From Corynebacterium yonathiae (GTDB lineage: Bacteria; Actinomycetota; Actinomycetes; Mycobacteriales; Mycobacteriaceae), in NCBI RefSeq assembly GCF_022288805.1, contig NZ_JAKOPM010000009.1, positions 1 through 64,000 of the forward strand: 64,000 bases of DNA, given 5' to 3'. A program made the position numbers and the translations under genes. The notes below the pieces were generated by a model. It did not search any database and had not been told where the DNA came from. It was given only the letters and a program-made list of their open reading frames with translations. This document shows positions 35,229 through 44,611 of the stretch, piece by piece (the stretch's first letter is position 1; each line of letters starts with the position of its first letter).

Positions 35229-35690
35229 CTAGCTTTCCGACGCCACCTCTTTGGTAGCTAGCCCGCGCAGTAGCTTACGCGAAATCCTGCCCAAAGTTTG
35301 TAGGTCTTCATCACTAAGGGTGGACACCACGATCTCATCAATCGCGGCGGTGTGGCGCGCGATTGCCGTACTGAAAGCAGTGCTTCCCCTTTCCGTCACT
35401 GTGACTTCAATAGCGCGAGTTCCTAGCTCTGGAGCTTCGCGCCTGGAAATTAATTTTCGGGACTCCATGCGCACTAACTGACGATGCAGGCGGGACTTTT
35501 CCCACTGGAGTTCCGCCGCCAATTCATGTGGTCGCGTATGGATTCTACGGCGGCGATGCAGCACGGCCAATACCGCGTAGTCTGCTTCGCTCAAATTCGA
35601 TCCATTCTGCATCTGTGCGGATAGTTGTGCATGGAGCGCTTGCTGCATAGCAACAAAATCGCCCCATGCCACACTCTGGTCCACACGCAT
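35229..35690 (-). CDS. MarR-family transcriptional regulator
   Basis: A 153-residue regulator. The winged helix-turn-helix (about 45-110) has LSEADYAVLAVLHRRRR, then LAAELQWEKSRLHRQLVRMESRKL and wing RREAPELGTRAIEVTVTERG. The Trp-Glu-Lys-Ser-Arg-Leu-His recognition region marks the group of actinobacterial MarR proteins (LMO-like). It starts at ATG 35690 behind AAGGGGTAA. Three AGTTGRTCY repeats (35705-35783) lie upstream and may be its own binding sites. The gene is followed by the terminator of the convergent oxidoreductase, which is a possible target. Confidence 0.9.
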   Translation of the reverse strand: MRVDQSVAWGDFVAMQQALHAQLSAQMQNGSNLSEADYAVLAVLHRRRRIHTRPHELAAELQWEKSRLHRQLVRMESRKLISRREAPELGTRAIEVTVTERGSTAFSTAIARHTAAIDEIVVSTLSDEDLQTLGRISRKLLRGLATKEVASES

Positions 35691-35704
35691 CGATTTACCC
35701 CTTC

Positions 35705-35783
35705 AGTTGGTCTCTATTTAGTAGTTTATACAGCACAGTTGATCTAGCAACTCATTGGGTCTCTTTCAGTTGATCCAACAACC
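35705..35783. promoter_or_regulatory. three repeated AGTTGRTCY half sites upstream of marR
   Basis: AGTTGGTCT (35705-35713), AGTTGATCTAGCAACT (35737-35752) and AGTTGATCCAACAACC (35768-35783) are similar. The second has perfect 5-bp inverted arms. Their placement 15-93 bp before the regulator's ATG suits autorepression. Confidence 0.5.
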
Positions 35784-35878
35784 CCTAATACTTCAAAATG
35801 ATGTGTGTATACCTCGACCATGTTTTTATTAACCCACCCATTTGTATTCAAAACTATAGTTATTTTCCTTTTGCACAC

Positions 35879-35887
35879 TTATCCACA
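35879..35887 (+). promoter_or_regulatory. single DnaA box in a 324-bp noncoding gap
   Basis: One perfect TTATCCACA lies in the noncoding stretch 35691-36014 that separates the MarR gene from the next. The rest of that stretch is AT-rich with no gene. It is isolated, so its role, if any, is unclear. Confidence 0.4.
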
Positions 35888-36014
35888 GGTCTCTTCGACC
35901 ATAAAAGGTGCCATAGTATCCAAGGGAAAATTAAATAGTGAAGCAAGGTTTCTGGGTGAAGATTAACCCCCGATTGCAGTCGGCGCACCGGCGCAGACAT
36001 GACAAGCGTTTAAA

Positions 36015-36665
36015 ATGGCGGACATGGATAAGCTATTTGGCACGTGCGGTTTCGACTTTATGGACCTGGAGGAGCTCATCACGGAGCTACCTACAGACCG
36101 CGAAATGTGGGAAGCGCCCGGATTTGATCGAGTTCTATTCCACGCCGATCCCTCCGGCATGGCGGTCACGGCTATGGAGTACGAAGGGGAGTGGGCCGCA
36201 GTGCCTTCGTATCGAAGCGGGGAAGAAACTCCAGGGACGATATATAGAGCAACGCCCTATATCGGCATTGTGGAGACCGGCGATCTGCGGTTTGCGGCGT
36301 TGGTGGATGCGCCCTTTGCCCTGCCGGCAGGCAACCCAGTTGGAGGAGAAAAGCTCCAAGGAAAGCTGCAGCCGGCGGTGGTGGCTTTAAACTACAAGGT
36401 AGGGGACCCGGAGGAGTTTTCTTTGGCTTCACCTGCTACCGAGCGCTTTTACCGGAATTTTAAACCCAGCATGGTGAACCCGCAGGTAGAAGTAGCGGGG
36501 ACTATTGGGGGCGTCGCCAAGCACTGCAATCAGCTGGGCATGGGGGAATTTTGGACATGCGACCTCGACGGCCTCCCGCTCATTGTGGGCGAGAAGATGG
36601 AGGCCGGCCAGGGCATCCGGGCGCACGGCATTGCGCTGTGCGCCACGGAGTTTTGGGCCGAGTAA
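36015..36665 (+). CDS. hypothetical protein
   Basis: A 216-residue soluble protein, starting at ATG 36015 or ATG 36024. It is acidic and rich in aromatics and glycine, with no signal peptide, membrane segment or recognised motif. The closing region (CDLDGLPLIVGEKMEAGQGIRAHGIALCATEF) reads like a compact alpha/beta or beta domain; here given as parts CDLDGLPLIVGEK and IRAHGIALCATEF. Its stop is immediately followed by the leuS stop on the other strand. The upstream gap of 324 bp holds a DnaA box and AT-rich sequence. No function can be proposed. Confidence 0.7.
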   Translation: MADMDKLFGTCGFDFMDLEELITELPTDREMWEAPGFDRVLFHADPSGMAVTAMEYEGEWAAVPSYRSGEETPGTIYRATPYIGIVETGDLRFAALVDAPFALPAGNPVGGEKLQGKLQPAVVALNYKVGDPEEFSLASPATERFYRNFKPSMVNPQVEVAGTIGGVAKHCNQLGMGEFWTCDLDGLPLIVGEKMEAGQGIRAHGIALCATEFWAE

Positions 36666-39512
36666 CTACTTGACCACGAGGTTGACCATGCGGCCCGGCA
36701 CGTAGATCTTCTTCACTACGTTCTTTCCGCTGGTCAGTTCGGCAATCTTGGCATCGGCGAGGGCAACCTCGAAGACCGCATCCTGGTCCGCGTCGGCGGC
36801 AATATTGATGCGGGCTTTGACCTTGCCGTTGATCTGGACCGGTACCTCGATTTCATCATCTACCAGGTACTTTTCCTCAAAAGTGGGGAAGGGCTGGTAC
36901 GTGATGGTCTCATTGTGTCCAAAGCGCTGCCACAGCTCCTCTGCGATATGCGGGGCGATGGGGGAGACCAACTGTGCAATTGGCTCAACAGCGGCGCGCG
37001 GGGCCTCAGTGCGATAGGTCTTGGTCAGGTAGTTGACGTACTCGATGAGCTTGGCCACCACGGTATTAAGCCGCAGGTTCTCGTAATCATCGCGCACGCC
37101 CGCGATGGTGCGGTGTAGCTGCTTGAGATCCTCCTCGCTCAAATCTGCGTCGGTAGTGGCCAGTTCTCCGGTGTCCTCGTTGACGGCGAGACGCCAGAGA
37201 CGCTGCAGGAAGCGTTGGGAGCCGACAACGTCCTTGGTAGCCCACGGGCGGGAGGTATCCAACGGGCCCATGGACATTTCATACACACGCAGGGTATCGG
37301 CACCAAAGTCGCGGCAAATATCGTCCGGAGCCACGGCATTCTTGAGGGACTTGCCCATCTTGCCGTACTCCTGATTGACCTCTTCGCCGTTGTAGTAGAA
37401 CTTGCCGTCCTTTTCCTCTACCTCAGCGGCCGGCACATATACACCGCGGGAATCAGTATAGGCATAGGCCTGGATATACCCCTGGTTGTACAGACGGCGA
37501 TAAGGCTCCTGGGAGCTGACAAACCCCAAGTCAAAGAGCACTTTGTGCCAGAAGCGGGAATAAAGCAGGTGCAGCACGGCGTGCTCAACACCGCCGACGT
37601 AGAGGTCGACGCCACCTGTGTCCTGCGGGCCATGCTGCTCTGGGCGCGGGCCCGTCCAATAGCACTCGTTTTCGATATCGCAGAATGCCTCATCATTGCG
37701 GGGATCGATGTAACGCAGCTGGTACCAGGAAGAACCTGCCCACTGTGGCATAACGTTGGTGTCGCGGAAGTAGGTCTTCGGACCGTCACCCAGGTCAAGT
37801 TCTACCTCGACCCAGTCGCGTACCTTGGCCAGCGGCGGTTGTGGCTCGGAATCCTTATCCTCCGGATCGAAGGAAACGGGCTTATAGTCCTCTACCTCCG
37901 GCAGCTCTACCGGCAGCATAGATTCTGGCAGGGCATGAGCAGAGCCATCCTTGTCATAGACAATGGGGAAGGGCTCTCCCCAATAGCGCTGGCGGGCGAA
38001 GAGCCAGTCGCGCAGCTTGTACTGCACCTTCTCGCGGCCTGATCCGTCCTTTTCCAGCCATTCAATGGCCTTGGCAATGGCCTCGGACTTGTTCAGTCCG
38101 TTGAGATCTAGCCCCTTGTCATTGGCAGAATTAACCAGGGCGCCGTCCTCGGTCCAGGCCTTTTCCTCTACGTTTCCGCCCGAGACAACTTCCGTAATGG
38201 GAAGGCCGAAGGCCTGAGCAAACTCATAGTCGCGGGTATCGTGCGCCGGAACTGCCATGATCGCGCCGGTGCCATAACCGGTTAGCACATAGTCCGCGAT
38301 AAAGATCGGGACCTTCTTGCCGGAGACCGGGTTGGTGGCATAAGTCCCGAGGAAGACACCGGTCTTTTCCTTGTTCTCTTGGCGCTCTAGATCAGACTTG
38401 GCGGCAATATCGGTGCGGTAGGACTCCACGGCCTCCTTGGGATCATCGTGACCGTAGGTCCAACGCTCGTCTATGTCATCGTCATAAGGGATGGGGGAGA
38501 GGAGGGCGTCGACAAGCTCATGCTCTGGGGCCAGCACCACGTACTCGGCGCCGAAAAGCGTATCGGGGCGGGTGGTGAAGACCTCGATTTCGTAGCCCTC
38601 GGCAGGGAAGGACACCTCTGCGCCGCGGGAACGGCCAATCCAGTTGCGCTGCATGGACTTGACCTTCTCCGGCCAATCCAAAAGTTCCAGATCATCGAGC
38701 AGACGGTCGGAGTAGGCGGTAATGCGCATCATCCACTGGGACAGGTTCTTGCGGAAGACAGGGAAGTTACCGCGCTCGGACTTGCCCTCCGCAGTGACTT
38801 CCTCGTTTGCCAGCACGGTACCCAAACCCGGGCACCAATTCACCGTGGAATTAGACAGGTAGACCAAACGGAATTCATCAATAGCTGCGGCCTTCTCCTC
38901 TGCGGTGAGGTCCTCGTAGTAGCGGCCGTCCTTAGTGGTGCGCTTATTGGCTTCTAGTTCCTTGATGAGCTCCGCAATGGGGCGGGCCTTCTGCTGCTCC
39001 TCGTCGAACCAAGAGTTATAAATCTGTAGGAAAATCCACTGCGTCCACTTGAAAAACTCCGGATCCGTAGATTCTACGGAGCGGCGCGGATCATGACCCA
39101 GGCCGAGCATGCTCAGCTGGCGGCGCATGTTTTCAATATTCGCCTCGGTGGTAGTCCGTGGGTGAGTACCGGTCTGGATGGCGTACTGCTCGGCCGGCAG
39201 GCCGAAGGCATCGTAGCCCAAGGTATGCAGCACGTTCTTGCCCAGCATACGGTTATAGCGCGCATAGGTATCGGTAGCGATATAACCCAATGGATGTCCG
39301 ACGTGCAGGCCTGCACCGGAGGGGTAGGGGAACATATCCTGCACATTGAGCTTTTCCTTAGGCAGCTCGCCCGCCTCGGTGGCGAGCTCGCCTACCGGAT
39401 TCGGGGCGTTGAAGGTGCCATTATCTTTCCAGTACTGCTGCCAAGTCTTCTCGATCTGGTTCGCCAGCTCCGGGGTATAGCGGTACGAAGTGGAATCGCT
39501 CTGGGTAGTCAT
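36666..39512 (-). CDS. leuS: leucyl-tRNA synthetase
   Basis: A 948-residue class I synthetase from ATG 39512 ([12 protein letters not shown]); the longer reading has an atypical Gly/Cys-rich start. The HIGH box appears as HVGH in [14 protein letters not shown] (about residue 70), and KMSKS appears as KMGKS in [12 protein letters not shown]. The editing domain (about 260-480) with a [18 protein letters not shown] motif should hydrolyse mischarged tRNA. The C-terminal anticodon-binding region ends the protein. Charges tRNA-Leu in the cytoplasm. KMGKS in place of KMSKS is a tolerated variant. Confidence 0.97.
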   Translation of the reverse strand: MTTQSDSTSYRYTPELANQIEKTWQQYWKDNGTFNAPNPVGELATEAGELPKEKLNVQDMFPYPSGAGLHVGHPLGYIATDTYARYNRMLGKNVLHTLGYDAFGLPAEQYAIQTGTHPRTTTEANIENMRRQLSMLGLGHDPRRSVESTDPEFFKWTQWIFLQIYNSWFDEEQQKARPIAELIKELEANKRTTKDGRYYEDLTAEEKAAAIDEFRLVYLSNSTVNWCPGLGTVLANEEVTAEGKSERGNFPVFRKNLSQWMMRITAYSDRLLDDLELLDWPEKVKSMQRNWIGRSRGAEVSFPAEGYEIEVFTTRPDTLFGAEYVVLAPEHELVDALLSPIPYDDDIDERWTYGHDDPKEAVESYRTDIAAKSDLERQENKEKTGVFLGTYATNPVSGKKVPIFIADYVLTGYGTGAIMAVPAHDTRDYEFAQAFGLPITEVVSGGNVEEKAWTEDGALVNSANDKGLDLNGLNKSEAIAKAIEWLEKDGSGREKVQYKLRDWLFARQRYWGEPFPIVYDKDGSAHALPESMLPVELPEVEDYKPVSFDPEDKDSEPQPPLAKVRDWVEVELDLGDGPKTYFRDTNVMPQWAGSSWYQLRYIDPRNDEAFCDIENECYWTGPRPEQHGPQDTGGVDLYVGGVEHAVLHLLYSRFWHKVLFDLGFVSSQEPYRRLYNQGYIQAYAYTDSRGVYVPAAEVEEKDGKFYYNGEEVNQEYGKMGKSLKNAVAPDDICRDFGADTLRVYEMSMGPLDTSRPWATKDVVGSQRFLQRLWRLAVNEDTGELATTDADLSEEDLKQLHRTIAGVRDDYENLRLNTVVAKLIEYVNYLTKTYRTEAPRAAVEPIAQLVSPIAPHIAEELWQRFGHNETITYQPFPTFEEKYLVDDEIEVPVQINGKVKARINIAADADQDAVFEVALADAKIAELTSGKNVVKKIYVPGRMVNLVVK

Positions 39513-39685
39513 AGTCACACAGTGTAATAGCCGCGTGCCGGTGCGGTGTAGTTCGCTGCGCATTCCGCGTCCTACTGGGCACGCGCACCCAAAATCTCCG
39601 CCAGACTCACCCCCGGCTTTCGGGTCATTTCCCCCGCTCGCAGCCAAAATGCAGATCTGCATGAAAATGATCTAGGCTGGGGTAA

Positions 39686-42259
39686 ATGAGCCAGGAGAAG
39701 TTTCGCAGCCAGCTTTCATCTTTTGCAGACGCAGCGGTATTTCAGGGGATTCCGCACCTGCGCCTCTCCCCAGCTACCCACACTTTGGAGCTGTACCTAC
39801 CAGCCTTAACCGCAGGTTATGAGCCAGAGGATCCCCAGTGGTCCGTGTCCGCTCAGCTGCTCGACGACAGCGAGGACACTCGTAAGTTCTACTACGTGGA
39901 GGGCGAGGAGCCCGGGCTGTGGATCAGCATGCCCCACCCCTTTAGCCACCTGAGCGTCTCCTTTGAAGAGCACACCTTGGAATTCGCTGGCGTGGCCAAT
40001 GGCGGCTTAGTGCTGGATTCCACCCATCGGCCGCTCGATACCACCGCAGCGATACCTAAGGGCTCATATACCTTCATCGCCCCTGCTGGCACGGAATTCA
40101 CCAAGGCTAAGGCCGGCGAGGCTCGCTCACACGGCGCCTGGGAAGGTTGGTCCATCTTCCCGCTAGAGGTGAGTCAGTCCTTCACGGTGGAGGCACCGCA
40201 ACAAGAGCCCGCCACCATCAAGGTGTCTGGCAGCCCTGACTTTGCCTGGGATATGGCCGTCAAGTCGCTGCCCAATGCCCACGGGCTGGATGGTGAGCTG
40301 GTCTATACCCAGTCACCTCGCGTCATCGCCAATACCGAGCTCAGCATGGAGCTGACCTATGTCCCCATGGGTGGGGAAGAAGAGGCCGTGCTGGAAGACG
40401 AGCTACCGGAGGGCATCCACGAGGTGCTCCCGGCAGACGCCTTCGAAGATCCTTGGGTAGGCCGCTACCGCTTCACCCTGTACAAGGACGAGGAACTGGT
40501 AGATATCCAGTATCTCAATTTTGCGGAATCACTCCACATGCGAGCTAAGAACGAAGGCCCACGCGGGACTAACTTCCGCTTTATTGATGCCTTGGGCAAC
40601 CTTTCGCCCTTTAGCTATGCCTTAGCCTCTGCGCCGGGTAAATCCATCCAGATGGAAAAAGGCCAGCGTGTCTTCGGTGAGGACGAGAGCGTGCGCGAGG
40701 AGACCATCGGCAGCGAGGCCGGCTATGAGCTGACCTTCCAGGTGGAACCGGCAACGATTCGTACCCGCGTCAAGCGCACCGCGGCCGAGCCCGTGGACTA
40801 CCTGGATAAGCAGGTCATCCTGGCAGATCAGCTCGATGCCGATGCGCTTTTTACCATCCACTCGCCAGAGCCTTTGCCGCTAGCAAAATTCGTGGTCATT
40901 GACAAAAACCAGAAGATTAAGGACCTTGTCACGGCCAATGGCTCTACCGAGGCGGCTACCAGCCTCTCCGTGCCGAACCGCGCGCTGAAGTCTGCGCTGA
41001 CGAAAAAGACCTCGCTGGAGCTTTATCTCTTGTGGTCCACGCTCTCCTATGAGGAGTACCTCGAGGGTCTGCCGGAAAAGGAGCGCGCAGCGCACCAAAA
41101 GCGTAGCTTTGAGCGTCGCGTCATGGAATATGAAGCCACTGCAGCCAGCGATCTCATCTATGCCGCCATCGCCACCGTGCGTAAGGCGCCGTTGGTCTCC
41201 CGCGCCACCATCGAGGATGGCATCCTCGTCCCCGAGCAGCCGCACGAAGAAGAGGTTGAGCTACTGGCTTGGGCTTGGCCGCTGGGCAATCCTGCGGGGG
41301 AACCGCAACCGCTTGAGCCCACCGAAGAAGGCTTTGAGCTGCCCGAGGAGCTGCTGGATGCCGGCCACCTCATCGTGGATTTCCGAGAGGACGAACCGGC
41401 CAGCGACTTAGCCGCGCCGCAGTACCCACCGGCAAGCGCGCTCATCATCTTCCAAGATGGTGAAACCGAAAACACTGAGGGCATGTGGCCCACCTACGCG
41501 GCTATGCGCCGCCTAGCTCCCAAGGCCAAGGACACCTTCGAGGGAATCATCAAGGAGATCGAAGCCGATCCGCGCGCCAGCGTGGATGCCCTTATGACCG
41601 CGGACTTTGAGCCGGGCCAGCGCATACGCGCCTTTGTCCGCACCGGATTGGTCTCCCGCGATTTCCGCCGCGAAGAGCCAGCCGGCGAGCCTTCCTCACT
41701 ACTAGCAGCGCTTGCCGACGCCGCGCATGACTACGTCGCAGCCCACGGCTCCACCTCGCTCGCGCAGGTGCCGTCCACCGGCGTCGACGATGTCACCCGC
41801 CCAATGCTGCTGATGAGTGCCACGGGTGAGGCACCCACGCCATCGACAGACAGCGATCAGCTCTGCGATGATGCTCACCGAGTCGCAGCACTACGCGAGT
41901 GCTTTGCCAACGACCTCGCACTCACCCGCCTGGGCACCATCTCCAACCTGCGGAGCACCGCCATGCAGCTGCGCGTGACACTGCAACAACTGGGTGTGGA
42001 TAAGTCTGTCCTGCACACTTTGCTAGCGCTGGATGCCTTTGGTGATGGCAATTCGGAGCTCGGCGATTCCGCTTGGATGCCGTTTATCTCCTATGTCTTT
42101 GCCATTACGGCGCGCGGTGTAGCCAATGGCAAGCTGGCTGACCCCGCTTTCGCCGCCACGCTTGACGGCGCCCTCCCGCAGCTAGCCGAGGCCGTCTCCC
42201 TCGCTCCGCAGCTGTTTTATCGCGATATTCTCACCGCGGAGGCGCTCACACTCAGCTAG
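39686..42259 (+). CDS. large protein of unknown family (857 aa)
   Basis: An 857-residue acidic, soluble protein with no signal peptide and no membrane segment, in good translational context. The N-terminal half looks like repeated beta-rich modules (for example AIPKGSYTFIAPAGTEF, and VGRYRFTLYKDEELVDIQYL), while the C-terminal third is helical. I recognise no catalytic motif: no Walker A, no nuclease or protease signature. It starts 173 nt after the divergent leuS ATG and its stop is followed 1 nt later by a MOSC gene, so they form a likely operon. Two short internal repeats of Glu/Pro-rich text occur near residues 515-570. Function unknown. Confidence 0.75.
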   Translation: MSQEKFRSQLSSFADAAVFQGIPHLRLSPATHTLELYLPALTAGYEPEDPQWSVSAQLLDDSEDTRKFYYVEGEEPGLWISMPHPFSHLSVSFEEHTLEFAGVANGGLVLDSTHRPLDTTAAIPKGSYTFIAPAGTEFTKAKAGEARSHGAWEGWSIFPLEVSQSFTVEAPQQEPATIKVSGSPDFAWDMAVKSLPNAHGLDGELVYTQSPRVIANTELSMELTYVPMGGEEEAVLEDELPEGIHEVLPADAFEDPWVGRYRFTLYKDEELVDIQYLNFAESLHMRAKNEGPRGTNFRFIDALGNLSPFSYALASAPGKSIQMEKGQRVFGEDESVREETIGSEAGYELTFQVEPATIRTRVKRTAAEPVDYLDKQVILADQLDADALFTIHSPEPLPLAKFVVIDKNQKIKDLVTANGSTEAATSLSVPNRALKSALTKKTSLELYLLWSTLSYEEYLEGLPEKERAAHQKRSFERRVMEYEATAASDLIYAAIATVRKAPLVSRATIEDGILVPEQPHEEEVELLAWAWPLGNPAGEPQPLEPTEEGFELPEELLDAGHLIVDFREDEPASDLAAPQYPPASALIIFQDGETENTEGMWPTYAAMRRLAPKAKDTFEGIIKEIEADPRASVDALMTADFEPGQRIRAFVRTGLVSRDFRREEPAGEPSSLLAALADAAHDYVAAHGSTSLAQVPSTGVDDVTRPMLLMSATGEAPTPSTDSDQLCDDAHRVAALRECFANDLALTRLGTISNLRSTAMQLRVTLQQLGVDKSVLHTLLALDAFGDGNSELGDSAWMPFISYVFAITARGVANGKLADPAFAATLDGALPQLAEAVSLAPQLFYRDILTAEALTLS

Positions 42260-42260
42260 T

Positions 42261-42902
42261 GTGACAGGCATGCAGGTCATTTCCACCAATGTCGCCGTCC
42301 GCCGGCCGGATCCGAGCGGGCGGCATGAGTTCTCAGGCATCGACAAGAAACCTCAGGATTTTATCGAGCTGGCAGCCCCCGGCCCCAATTATGGAGATGG
42401 CTCTGGCGTCTACGGCGATATAATTGGCGATACCCAACATCATGGCGGCAATGATAAAGCCGTCTATGCCTACGCCCGCGAAGAATTGGATTACTGGCAA
42501 TCCGAGCTTTCCCGCCCGCTGGCTTCCGGTTGCTTTGGCGAGAACCTCACCACACAGGGTGTCGATCTGTCCGCTCTACTCATCAACCAACGCCTCCAAA
42601 TCGGCACCGCTGTACTTGAGGTATCCGTGCCCCGCCAGCCTTGTGCCACCTTCGCCGGATGGTTAGGGGAGCGCGGCTGGCTCAAGCGTTGGACCGCGCG
42701 CGGCGATTGCGGCACCTACTTGCGCATCATTTCCCCTGGCCGCATTCGCCCCGGCGACAGCATCGATTTGGATGCGCCACCCAACCACGAGATCACCATG
42801 CGCATGGCCTTTGCCGCCAAGATGGGTGACCGTATCCTTGCACGGCGCGTTATCGAGGCCGACTGCTTGCCCGCTCACCAGCAAAATAAGCTTCGCACCT
42901 AG
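42261..42902 (+). CDS. MOSC-domain protein (YiiM-like)
   Basis: A 213-residue MOSC protein, starting GTG 42261 or ATG 42270. Signatures are DTQHHGGNDKAVYAYAREELDYW (given here as GDTQHHGGNDKAVYAY), FGENLTTQGVDL and the sulfur-carrying Cys in PRQPCATFAG. YiiM-type proteins belong to the molybdenum-cofactor sulfurase C-terminal superfamily and are linked to detoxification of N-hydroxylated base analogues or to sulfur transfer. The gene is 1 nt downstream of the 857-aa protein, suggesting co-expression. A terminator lies 110 nt downstream. Confidence 0.9.
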   Translation: MTGMQVISTNVAVRRPDPSGRHEFSGIDKKPQDFIELAAPGPNYGDGSGVYGDIIGDTQHHGGNDKAVYAYAREELDYWQSELSRPLASGCFGENLTTQGVDLSALLINQRLQIGTAVLEVSVPRQPCATFAGWLGERGWLKRWTARGDCGTYLRIISPGRIRPGDSIDLDAPPNHEITMRMAFAAKMGDRILARRVIEADCLPAHQQNKLRT

Positions 42903-43012
42903 CCGTACACCCTAAACTCTTTTTCGGCGAGTTTTCCGTCCCTGCGCTTAGCGCCATCGCCGGCCTCGAGACTCTTAAACTAGAACCTCACGGTCTACCT
43001 AATGCGAAAGCA

Positions 43013-43040
43013 CACCAGCCTCGATGGCTGGTGCGCTTTT
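43013..43040 (+). terminator. terminator after the MOSC gene
   Basis: CACCAGCC (43013-43020) pairs with GGCTGGTG (43026-43033) around TCGAT. The stem is followed by CGCTTTT. It lies between the MOSC gene and the convergent MFS gene and may stop both. Confidence 0.8.
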
Positions 43041-43070
43041 AATGCTTCAGGCTAAGAGGGGAGTGCCGTG

Positions 43071-44282
43071 TTACTTACCTTCGTCGAAGTGTAGATGGTG
43101 CCCCTTGGCCTTGGGGAAGCGACCGTGCACAAAGAAGTAGTAGATGGCTGCGATGACTACGAGGGCTGCAAGGATGAGGTACATGGTGTCAAAGCCGGTT
43201 GCTTCGACAATGGGGCCTAGGCCGAACGGAGCCAGGCCAATGCCTAGGTCCATCAGGAGGAACATGGTGGAGATACCCGCGCCCATCTGTGCGGTGGGTA
43301 CCGAGCGCACAGAGATGGCCTGGCATGCGGGGCTCAGGGTGCCGAAACCCAAGCCGGTGCAGGCGCCTGCAACCACCAGCATGACGTCGTTGGTGGGGAA
43401 GCCCATGAGGAGCAGAGCGATAATAAAGGCTGCAAGGCCGAGGTACATCACGGCGTTATCGCCCTTATGGTCTTGGATGCGGCCCAAAACAAAGCGCATG
43501 ATAAGCATGGTTACCGCATAACCAATAAAGAACAGACCTGCGCCAGTCGCAAGGTCTTCCTTGCGCGCATAAGCGTTGAGATAGGTAACCACACCGGAGT
43601 AGGCGATTCCGACCAACAACATAAACAGGCCGATGGGAACCACGTTGGGGTGCACGGCATTGCGCAAAGTAAAGGCCGGCTTCTCGGCGGAAACCTCAGC
43701 TGGGTAGCGCAGCACCAAGGCCAGGACCAAAGACACGACATTAGCGCCTAGCGCTACAGCGAAAAGCGTGTTGTAGCCGATGTTATTTGCCAGGAACAGG
43801 CCAAGGGCTGGGCCGAAGGCCGTTGCCAAGGTAGTGCCGAGGGCGAAGTAACCGGTACCCTCCGCGCGGCGCTCGTGCGGAATGACGGATTGCGCCACTG
43901 CCATAAGCGCGGTGGAGGTCAAAGCGTACCCCGTGCCGTGCAGGAAACGGACGACGATGAGAACGGCAACGTTCTGCGCAAAAAAATACGCCACAGCAAC
44001 AACTGTGACGAAGACTAGGGAGGTCAAGGCGGCCTTCTTGTGACCTACTCGGTCCACGAGCCAGCCAGAAAAGACGCGCATACACGTCGCACCCAAAACG
44101 AAGGCACTGGACGCAAAACCACCCACGGTATCCGATGCCCCGAAGCTCTCTACTGCGTAGAGGGCCATGGTGGTCACGGACAGGTAGAAGACCAAAAACT
44201 GACAGAAATTAGCCACCCACGCGAGAACGAACGTGGGCGTAATCAGCTGCGGCTTATCCGCTGCAGATTCTGTAGACGTCAT
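43071..44282 (-). CDS. MFS transporter
   Basis: A 403-residue carrier from ATG 44282 (MTSTESAADKPQLIT); an in-frame longer start at 44333 lies in a weaker context. Twelve hydrophobic segments are seen. The loop 2-3 signature is FSGWLVDRVGHKKA, and HGTGYALTSTALMAVAQSVIPHERRAEG lies in the middle. The final segments end in VHGRFPKAKGHHLHFDEGK. Substrate unknown; the drug:H+ antiporter or metabolite group is most likely. Upstream is a gap of 329 bp shared with gabD. Confidence 0.85.
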   Translation of the reverse strand: MTSTESAADKPQLITPTFVLAWVANFCQFLVFYLSVTTMALYAVESFGASDTVGGFASSAFVLGATCMRVFSGWLVDRVGHKKAALTSLVFVTVVAVAYFFAQNVAVLIVVRFLHGTGYALTSTALMAVAQSVIPHERRAEGTGYFALGTTLATAFGPALGLFLANNIGYNTLFAVALGANVVSLVLALVLRYPAEVSAEKPAFTLRNAVHPNVVPIGLFMLLVGIAYSGVVTYLNAYARKEDLATGAGLFFIGYAVTMLIMRFVLGRIQDHKGDNAVMYLGLAAFIIALLLMGFPTNDVMLVVAGACTGLGFGTLSPACQAISVRSVPTAQMGAGISTMFLLMDLGIGLAPFGLGPIVEATGFDTMYLILAALVVIAAIYYFFVHGRFPKAKGHHLHFDEGK

Positions 44283-44611
44283 GTACTCACTCCAAATAAC
44301 AAAAAGAAAATTCCCTCTCCACGAGCGGGCCATTAGGCCACGCTTCGCAGATGAAGGAAATACAAATTAAATTTTACGGAGAGGAACTATACGCTCTGCA
44401 GGTTTCAAAAGGTTAATCAAAAGACTCTCTTGACCCTCTTCGGCACCGCTTTTTGTACTCCAATGGAAGTAATAACGAGGCTTTGTGCAGGCTAAACAGC
44501 CTCGGGTAGGGAAATATGCCACGTGTTTGACATTGTTTATATTATGAGACCTCGGCCGAGTCCCAAAGGGGACCCAGCCAACCTTTGCGTCTTGGTCAAA
44601 TGCTAGCGCTT
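44283..44611. other. 329-bp noncoding gap between the MFS and gabD genes
   Basis: No gene is seen. An inverted repeat CGAGGCT (44476-44482) / AGCCTCG (44498-44504) lies here and may end gabD transcription, though it has no U-tract. On the minus strand a TATAGT hexamer near 44387-44392 may be the -10 box of the MFS gene. The rest is AT-rich. Confidence 0.5.

Noticed and set aside
35938..36390. 150-codon ORF overlapping the 216-aa hypothetical gene
   Set aside because: Arg/Trp-rich translation typical of a wrong frame; the gene at 36015 has far better composition.
37215..38042. 275-codon ORF antisense to leuS
   Set aside because: Lies wholly inside leuS, a confident gene; no recognisable domain.
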